Source: Ruminococcus sp. UBA1828
Lineage (GTDB): Bacteria > Bacillota > Clostridia > Oscillospirales > Ruminococcaceae
Assembly (NCBI GenBank): GCA_002338885.1
Contig: DDJI01000037.1
Location: 26,118 to 37,825, forward strand
DNA: 11,708 bases
Reading direction: 5' to 3'
Positions 7,062 through 11,708 of the stretch are shown here, piece by piece. The number at the start of each line of letters is the position of its first letter. Positions within the stretch are counted from its first letter, which is position 1. The position numbers and the translations under genes are program-made. Below the pieces are notes generated by a model. The model saw only the letters and a program-made list of their open reading frames with translations. It searched no databases and was not told the origin of the DNA.

Positions 7062-7489
7062 AAAGAGTATTTGTTAACGAAAAATGGTGTCTTGGCTGTC
7101 ATCTTTGCGAATACAACTGCGCTTTCGCAAACTCCGGCTGCGACGATATGGTTAAAGCGCTCAAGGGCAAAGACATATACCCGAGGATAAAAGTCGAGGG
7201 CGACGACAAGATAACGTACGCCGTCTCGTGCAGGCACTGCACCGACCCGATATGCGTGCGCAGCTGCATATCGGGAGCGCTGTCAAAGTCTGAGGATGGC
7301 ATGGTCAGCATAGACAAAAACAAGTGCATAGGCTGCCTGACATGCGTCCTGGTCTGCCCTTACGGAGCTATTTCGCAGGACGAAACCGGCGCGGTTCAAA
7401 AGTGCGAGCTTTGTTTAAAGAACAGCTGCGGCTCGCCCGCATGCGTAGCGGGATGCCCGAACAACGCGATAGTATATGAGGAGAGGTGA
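7058..7489 (+). CDS. Multi-cluster 4Fe-4S ferredoxin (HycB/CooF-like electron transfer subunit)
   Basis: The 143-residue product has Cys groups for four clusters: 11-14-17-21, 58-61-66-70, 90-93-96-100, and 116-119-129-133 with an additional Cys at 124. This is the pattern of the DMSO-reductase subunit B/HycB type of ferredoxin. No signal peptide or twin-arginine motif is present, so it is cytoplasmic. The start overlaps the stop of the FMN subunit (ATGA at 7058-7061), and the oxidoreductase gene begins 4 bases after its stop, so translation of the three is tightly linked. The inferred role is to pass electrons from the FAD/NAD oxidoreductase to the Fe-S domain of the synthase. The family is clear; the exact partner is inferred from position. 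Confidence 0.88.
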   Translation: MKRVFVNEKWCLGCHLCEYNCAFANSGCDDMVKALKGKDIYPRIKVEGDDKITYAVSCRHCTDPICVRSCISGALSKSEDGMVSIDKNKCIGCLTCVLVCPYGAISQDETGAVQKCELCLKNSCGSPACVAGCPNNAIVYEER

Positions 7490-7493
7490 TAAG

Positions 7494-8726
7494 ATGAAAA
7501 ACTATGTCATCATCGGAAACGGAACAGCCGCCGCGGGATGCATAGAGGGAATAAGGAGCGCAGACAGCGAGTCGAAGATAACCGTCATTTCCGCGGAAAA
7601 CAGACCGGTATACTGCCGTCCCCTCATATCCTACTATCTTGAAGGCAAGACGACTATAGAAAAGATGAACTATCGCCCCGAGGACTTTTATGAGAAAAAC
7701 GGCTGCGAGGTTGTCTACGGACAGGAAGCCACGTCGATAGACCCCGCTAAAAAGACCGTTTCGCTTTCGGGCGGAGCGGAAATACCCTACGACAAGCTTT
7801 GCATAGCTACAGGCTCATCGCCGTTTGTCCCTCCCGTTGAAGGGCTTGAGAGCGTGAAGAACAAGTTCAGCTTTATGACTATTGACGACGCCCTGTCGCT
7901 TGAGCATGTGCTCACACCGCAGTCAAGGGTGCTCATAGTCGGCGCGGGACTCATAGGGCTGAAGTGCGCAGAGGGAATTTGCGCAAGGGCAGGCTCCATA
8001 ACCGTGTGCGACCTTGCGGACAGGGTTTTGTCGAGCATACTTGACACCGACGGAGCGGCCATGGTTCAAAAGAAACTTGAGGAGCACGGAATAAGATTTC
8101 TTTTAAACGACACCGCAAAGAGCTTTGAGGACGGATGCGCACTGATGGCGAGCGGCGAGCGTGTTTACTTTGACGTTTTGGTCATGGCTGTCGGCGTCAG
8201 GGCGAATATAGGCATAGCAAAGGATGCCGGCTGCGAGTGCTCAAGAGGCATAACGGTAAACGACAGGCTTATGACGACAGTGAGTGACATATACGCCGCA
8301 GGCGACTGCACTCAGGCGTACGACATAACCTCGGGAGCCGTCAAGGTCATGGCGATAATGCCCAACGCATACATGCAGGGCAGGTGCGCGGGAGAAAACA
8401 TGGCAGGCGGAGACAGCAGCTTTTCAAACGCAATGCCGATGAACTCAATCGGATTTTTCGGTCTGCACGTCATGACGGCGGGATGCTTTACGGGAGACAT
8501 GTATGAAGAGAGAACCGCCGGCACGCTCAAGAGGCTGTTTACAAAGGACAACAAGCTTATCGGCTTTGAACTTATCGGATGCACAGACCGTGCGGGAATA
8601 TACACAAACATGATAAGAAATCAAATTCCGCTCGACACGGTGGAGTTTGACGCCCTGAAGAAAATGCCGAACCTATATTTATTCGGTAAAGACTATTGCA
8701 AACAGAAGCTTGGAGGTGTAGTATAG
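7494..8726 (+). CDS. FAD/NAD(P)-dependent pyridine nucleotide-disulfide family oxidoreductase
   Basis: The 410-residue protein has the two Rossmann motifs of this family: GNGTAA at 8-13 for FAD and GAGLIG at 150-155 for the pyridine nucleotide. ATGSSP (105-110) and YAAGDC (267-272) are the remaining FAD signatures. After the second motif the beta-strand ends in CDLADR; an acidic residue there suggests NADH rather than NADPH. It resembles NirB-N, rubredoxin reductase and NADH oxidase-like proteins but has no fused redox domain. The ATG at 7494 is preferred over one at 7476 because GGAGAGGTG lies between them at proper spacing for 7494; the longer reading would add MRRGDK. It probably takes the place of the GltD small subunit as electron entry. 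Confidence 0.88.
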   Translation: MKNYVIIGNGTAAAGCIEGIRSADSESKITVISAENRPVYCRPLISYYLEGKTTIEKMNYRPEDFYEKNGCEVVYGQEATSIDPAKKTVSLSGGAEIPYDKLCIATGSSPFVPPVEGLESVKNKFSFMTIDDALSLEHVLTPQSRVLIVGAGLIGLKCAEGICARAGSITVCDLADRVLSSILDTDGAAMVQKKLEEHGIRFLLNDTAKSFEDGCALMASGERVYFDVLVMAVGVRANIGIAKDAGCECSRGITVNDRLMTTVSDIYAAGDCTQAYDITSGAVKVMAIMPNAYMQGRCAGENMAGGDSSFSNAMPMNSIGFFGLHVMTAGCFTGDMYEERTAGTLKRLFTKDNKLIGFELIGCTDRAGIYTNMIRNQIPLDTVEFDALKKMPNLYLFGKDYCKQKLGGVV

Positions 8727-8729
8727 AAT

Positions 8730-9449
8730 ATGGTTATAGATGCGAGCGGACTCGGATACGCCGAGCTGAACGAAAAAATCAGAGCATCCGTGGGCACGGT
8801 GAAAATCACCGGATGTTTGGGACAGAGATTTATCGGCGCTGGAATGTCGGATAAATCAATAGAGATTGAAGGAATTCCCGGCAACGCCATGGGCGCATAC
8901 TTAAACGGCGCAAACATAACCACAAGTGCAAACGCGCAGGACGCCGTGGGCGATACGATGAACGACGGCAGCATAGTCATCCGAGGAACTGTCGGCGACG
9001 CTGTCGGATACGCCATGAGAGGCGGACAGATTTACGTCGAGAAAAACGCCGGTTACCGCGCAGGCATACACATGAAGGAATACAAGGACAAGAAGCCGGT
9101 AATAGTAATAGGCGGACGTGCGGGAAGCTTTTTGGGCGAGTATCAGGCTGGCGGAATAATAATCGTTTTGGGCTTAAACGACGACAGCAGGCCGATAGTC
9201 GGCAATTTTCCCTGCACAGGCATGCACGGCGGAAAGGTGTTTTTGCGAACCGATCCGTCTAAGCTGAAGCTGCCCAAGCAGGTATCGGCAAGAGTTGCGG
9301 ATCAAAGCGACATGGAGCAGGCAATGCCATATATCAAGCGCTACTGCGAGCTTTTTGGCGCAGATGAAAAGGCGCTGCTTTCAAAGAGCTTTACCGTCAT
9401 CACTCCGGACAGCAAAAATCCATACAAGCAGATGTATGTTCAGAACTAG
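8730..9449 (+). CDS. GXGXG-domain subunit of split glutamate synthase
   Basis: This 239-residue protein corresponds to the C-terminal beta-helix (GXGXG) domain of classical GltB, here a separate chain (archaeal-type GltB3). Repeated Gly-rich turns spaced about 16-20 residues apart are visible: CLGQRFIGAGM, GIPGNAMGAYL, NAQDAVGDTM, GTVGDAVGYAM, NAGYRAGIHM and GRAGSFLGEYQAGG. The family domain is structural and is thought to help shape the interface between glutaminase and synthase centres. The start lies 3 bases after the previous stop, with GGAGG 13 bases upstream. It is the last glutamate synthase gene; its final codons and stop lie inside the first copy of the 22-bp tandem repeat at 9437. 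Confidence 0.9.
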   Translation: MVIDASGLGYAELNEKIRASVGTVKITGCLGQRFIGAGMSDKSIEIEGIPGNAMGAYLNGANITTSANAQDAVGDTMNDGSIVIRGTVGDAVGYAMRGGQIYVEKNAGYRAGIHMKEYKDKKPVIVIGGRAGSFLGEYQAGGIIIVLGLNDDSRPIVGNFPCTGMHGGKVFLRTDPSKLKLPKQVSARVADQSDMEQAMPYIKRYCELFGADEKALLSKSFTVITPDSKNPYKQMYVQN

Positions 9450-9492
9450 ACTTCGTCTTGTTCAGAACTAGACTTCGTCTTGTTCAGAACTA
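9437..9492 (+). repeat. 22-bp tandem repeat, 2.5 copies, spanning a stop codon
   Basis: Two identical 22-base units (9437-9458, 9459-9480) begin TGTTCAGAACTAG and end ACTTCGTCT; a third partial copy covers 9481-9492. The first unit holds the last codons and the TAG stop of the GXGXG gene. Each unit junction can fold as GAAC-AGAC / GTCT-GTTC with a T-T mismatch and a 3-base loop (9443-9463 and 9465-9485). An 8-base direct repeat, ACTAAGCT twice (9489-9504), follows. No T-run follows, so this is not an ordinary terminator. Confidence 0.9.
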
Positions 9493-9530
9493 AGCTACTA
9501 AGCTGTAAGTAATCAAAATATGCGCAGATT

Positions 9531-9536
9531 TATAAT
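9531..9536 (+). promoter_or_regulatory. Possible -10 box upstream of the glutamine synthetase homologue
   Basis: TATAAT occurs in the 137-base spacer before the gene at 9587, but no reasonable -35 box lies 16-18 bases upstream and there is no extended -10 TG. The spacer otherwise holds the tandem repeats and a displaced ribosome binding site. Readthrough from the glutamate synthase operon is at least as likely. Confidence 0.25.
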
Positions 9537-9547
9537 AAAACGAGAAC

Positions 9548-9576
9548 AGGAGGAAAGCCTCGATATTTTCGACGGC
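9548..9576 (+). promoter_or_regulatory. Displaced Shine-Dalgarno site with intervening hairpin
   Basis: AGGAGG at 9548-9553 is the only strong ribosome binding site before the ATG at 9587, but it is 33 bases away. Between them GCC-TCGA (9557-9563) and TCGA-C-GGC (9569-9576) can form a short hairpin with one bulged base. Folding it would bring the site to about 13 bases from the ATG. The alternative is a non-standard start nearer the site (ATA at 9563 in frame, adding 8 residues). Confidence 0.4.
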
Positions 9577-9586
9577 GAAATTAAAA

Positions 9587-10801
9587 ATGAGCTACACACC
9601 TGACGAGATCATGCAATACCTTGAAGAAGAGGACGTAAAATTTATCAGGCTTACCTTTTGCGACGTGTTCGGCAAGCAAAAAAACATCTCCGTCATGCCG
9701 AGCGAGATGCCGAAGGCGTTTGAGCGCGGTATAGCCATAGACGCCTCAGCAATAGAGGGATTCGGCGGCGAGTCTCATTCCGACTTGTTTTTGACGCCCG
9801 ATCCGTCGAACATAGCCGTGCTGCCGTGGAGACCTGAGCACGGAAGGGTTGTGAGAATGTTCTGCGACATAAACAACCCCGACGGCTCGCATTGCAGTGC
9901 GGACACGAGAAATCTTTTAAAAAACACTGTTGAAAAAGCAGAGAAGTTAGGATATAATTTTGAATTTAGGCCGGAAACGGAGTTTTATCTGTTCAAGAGG
10001 GACGCTGACGGCGAGCCGACATCCACACCGTACGACAGAGCGGGATACATGGACATCGCCCCCGACGACAAGGGTGAAAACGTCAGAAGAGAGATATGCC
10101 TCACCCTTGAGCAGATGGGCATACGCCCCGAAAGCTCCCACCACGTTGAAGGCCCGGGTCAGAACAAGATAGCGTTCAGGTACTCCGAGCCTTTGAGCGC
10201 CGCGGACAATTCGGTGACGTTTTGCACTGTTGTAAGCACGGTTGCCGCGAGGTACGGCTTGTATGCAGACTTCTCCCCCAAGCCGCTTGAAAACGACGCG
10301 GGAAACGGAATGCACATAAACATATCGGCAAGCCATGACGGCGAGGACATACTTGCGCCGGTTCTGGCGGGAATACTTGAGTACATCTGCGACATGACGG
10401 TATTTTTAAACCCTGCCGAGGCGTCGTACCGCCGTTTTGGAACGTACAAGGCTCCTAAGTATGTGAGCTGGACGAACGAAAACCGTTCTCAGCTCGTGAG
10501 AATCCCCGCAATACCGGTTTCGGGAGGAAACAGGCGTGCGGAGCTTCGCTCCCCTGACCCCATGTGCAACCCGTATCTTGCATTTTCGCTTTTGATTAAC
10601 GCGGGAATAGAGGGCATGCAAAGAGGTCTTGCCCTTCCGCCGGCATGCAACATAAACATGCAGACCGCATCGGCGCTGGATTTAAGCGGATTCAAGCTTC
10701 TGCCGAGGAGCTTAACGCTTGCATCGGAATGCGCGTCAAACAGCGAATTTATACGCAAATATCTTCCCGAAGGCATTATTTCGTGCTACTGCAACCGCTA
10801 A
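9587..10801 (+). CDS. glnA: Type I glutamine synthetase homologue with altered active site and short C-terminus
   Basis: The 404-residue product aligns with type I glutamine synthetase throughout: N-terminal beta-grasp (DVKFIRLTFCDVFG), IDASAIEGF, PETEFYLF (E130, E132), GNGMH (H243), ENRSQLVRIP and AELRSPDP (E319, R321). Several expected catalytic acids are replaced. In HHVEGPGQNKI, V187 and K194 stand where Salmonella GlnA has metal ligands E212 and E220. K288 in YKAP stands where the flap glutamate E327 belongs. The protein also stops about 30-40 residues before the usual end, lacking the final helix and tail. The reading frame is intact and well conserved elsewhere, so this may be a regulatory or repurposed homologue rather than a decaying gene. 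The nearby glnN retains all these residues and can supply the synthetase activity. The start is uncertain because the ribosome binding site is distant. Confidence 0.85.
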   Translation: MSYTPDEIMQYLEEEDVKFIRLTFCDVFGKQKNISVMPSEMPKAFERGIAIDASAIEGFGGESHSDLFLTPDPSNIAVLPWRPEHGRVVRMFCDINNPDGSHCSADTRNLLKNTVEKAEKLGYNFEFRPETEFYLFKRDADGEPTSTPYDRAGYMDIAPDDKGENVRREICLTLEQMGIRPESSHHVEGPGQNKIAFRYSEPLSAADNSVTFCTVVSTVAARYGLYADFSPKPLENDAGNGMHINISASHDGEDILAPVLAGILEYICDMTVFLNPAEASYRRFGTYKAPKYVSWTNENRSQLVRIPAIPVSGGNRRAELRSPDPMCNPYLAFSLLINAGIEGMQRGLALPPACNINMQTASALDLSGFKLLPRSLTLASECASNSEFIRKYLPEGIISCYCNR

Positions 10802-10825
10802 TAACACGATAAGGAGTAAATCATA

Positions 10826-11412
10826 ATGGAGCTAATGGTGCGAATTTACGGCGTGCTGGTGGTATCAGCCTCCGAAAAATTCAATGAGACAATTCAAAAG
10901 CTTCTCCCCAAAAACCGCTACAATCCCGTGATTGTGGTTTGCGACGCGGGAGAGGCCCACAGAATCATGCTCGAACGCAGCTTCGACATAGTTATGATTA
11001 ACTCTCCCCTTCCGGACGAATTCGGCACAAGGCTTGCATCCGACGTCTGCGGACAGAGCGGCGCGGGTGTTATGCTGCTTGTAAAAGCCGAGCATTACGA
11101 GGACATCAGCGCGCGCCTCACTCCTATGGGTATTTTCACCATATCAAAGCCGCCTCCGCGCAGTTTATATTGCAGTCGATGCAGCTGCTGTGCGGAACAA
11201 GGGAGCGGCTTAGGATGATGGAGAAAAAGGCTGCGACGTTTGAAGAAAAGATGTCCGAGATAAGGATAGTAAACCGTGCAAAGCTTCTTTTGATATCGGA
11301 GAAAAATCTGACCGAAACACAGGCGCACAGATATATTGAAAAGCAGGCAATGGACAGATGCATGACAAAAAAGGCTATTGCCGAGGAAATAATAAACGAA
11401 TGCAGCGCGTAG
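10826..11412 (+). pseudogene. ANTAR-domain antiterminator with degenerate receiver, interrupted by a frameshift
   Basis: Two overlapping frames make one protein of about 195 residues. The first (10826-11218) gives a receiver-like domain up to ISKP (residue 109). The second continues in the -1 frame from about 11152 with ASAQFILQSMQLL, a linker helix, and an ANTAR domain (IRIVNRAKLLL ... EAQ-type spacing to AHRYIEKQAMDR ... IAEEIIN), stopping at 11412. Restoring one base after the CCG codon at 11150-11152 joins them exactly where related proteins read SKP followed by QLFYQAL. In the receiver the phosphoacceptor Asp is N59 (INSPLP) and the acidic pair is absent (VVSAS), so phosphorylation is unlikely. 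AAGGAG lies 9 bases before the ATG, 24 bases after the glutamine synthetase homologue. ANTAR proteins bind hexaloop RNA hairpins, fitting the leaders at 2406 and 4372. Mutation, sequence error or programmed -1 shift cannot be separated here. Confidence 0.82.
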
Positions 11413-11439
11413 GCGCATGGGCTACAGACGCCGGCGTGT

Positions 11440-11467
11440 TTGACAGCGCTGCTTTGTTTGGCATAAC
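11440..11467 (+). promoter_or_regulatory. Candidate pyrG promoter
   Basis: TTGACA (11440-11445), a 16-base spacer and CATAAC (11462-11467; 4 of 6 matches) lie between the ANTAR gene and pyrG. A start near 11474 would fall at the GAGGAAAGGA site. The -35 is perfect but the -10 is weak. Confidence 0.45.
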
Positions 11468-11480
11468 TTTGAGGAAAGGA

Positions 11481-11537
11481 ATGTTTCACGCGGCAGCGAA
11501 CCGCGCATCGAAACAAACGGTCGATAACAATGGTTGA
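11481..11537 (+). CDS. Small upstream ORF overlapping the start of pyrG
   Basis: An 18-codon frame ([18 protein letters not shown]) starts at ATG 11481 with GAGGAAAGGA directly before it, the best ribosome binding site in this gap. Its TGA (11535-11537) lies just past the pyrG ATG at 11530, an 8-base overlap. pyrG itself has no clear site, so the small frame may serve translational coupling. A hairpin (GTTTC-CGCGG / CCGCG-GAAAC, 11483-11514) lies inside it. The peptide sequence shows no recognised motif or run of codons for one amino acid; it may exist only for coupling. Confidence 0.4.
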   Translation: MFHAAANRASKQTVDNNG

Positions 11538-11708
11538 CAAGACAAAATACATATTTATAACCGGAGGCGTTGTTTCCGGACTCGGAAAAGGCATAACCGC
11601 AGCATCCTTAGGAAGGCTTTTAAAGGCAAGAGGTCTTAAAGTTGCCGCTCAAAAGCTCGACCCGTACATAAATGTAGACCCCGGAACGATGAGCCCTTAT
11701 CAGCACGG
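11530..11708 (+). CDS. pyrG: CTP synthase PyrG, N-terminal fragment
   Basis: The first 59 codons are present and the gene runs off the right edge. The translation begins [20 protein letters not shown], followed by [15 protein letters not shown] and [19 protein letters not shown]. The first is the nucleotide-binding loop and the second the substrate-binding stretch at the start of the CTP synthase amidoligase domain. The enzyme makes CTP from UTP using ATP and glutamine, so it is another glutamine user beside this nitrogen cluster. The start ATG at 11530 lacks a good ribosome binding site in the preceding 15 bases, suggesting translation coupled to the small frame at 11481. Confidence 0.96.
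   Translation, partial: MVDKTKYIFITGGVVSGLGKGITAASLGRLLKARGLKVAAQKLDPYINVDPGTMSPYQH

Noticed and set aside
9443..9485. Repeat hairpins considered as an intrinsic terminator after the glutamate synthase genes
   Set aside because: No uridine tract follows either hairpin.
9437..9504. CRISPR-like array
   Set aside because: The units are directly contiguous with no unique spacers, so this is a simple tandem duplication.

Overview
The window looks like chromosomal DNA from a member of the class Clostridia (Bacillota), probably a gut-type Oscillospirales or Lachnospirales relative. The reasons are a tryptophan T-box leader, textbook SigA promoters with 17-bp spacers, strong AGGAG-type ribosome binding sites, a type III glutamine synthetase and an ANTAR-family antiterminator. 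This placement is inference from gene content; no rRNA is present. The theme is ammonium assimilation.

Minus strand, reading right to left from 4253: a consensus promoter, a Trp-specific T-box riboswitch (specifier UGG at 4130-4132) and a stand-alone TrpB2-type tryptophan synthase beta chain (2490-3866). Next come a second consensus promoter and a long leader holding two intrinsic terminators, then glnN (107-2206) and the first 24 codons of an ammonium transporter gene, amt (1-74).

Plus strand, from 4334: a perfect-consensus promoter and a short leader ending in an intrinsic terminator. It is followed by a five-gene split glutamate synthase operon: a class II glutamine amidotransferase (4463-5554), an FMN/Fe-S synthase subunit (5556-7061), a multi-cluster ferredoxin (7058-7489), an FAD/NAD oxidoreductase (7494-8726) and a GXGXG subunit (8730-9449). 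After a 137-bp spacer with 22-bp tandem repeats comes a type I glutamine synthetase homologue that lacks several expected active-site glutamates and the usual C-terminal tail (9587-10801). Then comes an ANTAR-domain regulator interrupted by a one-base frameshift (10826-11412), and finally the start of pyrG (11530 onwards), preceded by a small overlapping upstream ORF.

How the parts connect: GlnN makes glutamine from glutamate and ammonium brought in by Amt. The split synthase uses glutamine, 2-oxoglutarate and electrons from a pyridine nucleotide to make glutamate, completing a GS/GOGAT cycle. Both glnN and the glutamate synthase operon begin, essentially at the predicted transcription start, with a hairpin carrying the same hexaloop (AAAGGC). 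In each case this hairpin overlaps the 5' arm of a terminator. That is the layout expected for ANTAR antitermination, and an ANTAR regulator gene lies at the end of the glutamate synthase cluster. The most interesting observations are this candidate two-operon antitermination circuit, the frameshift in its presumed regulator, and the glutamine synthetase homologue with a degenerate active site.
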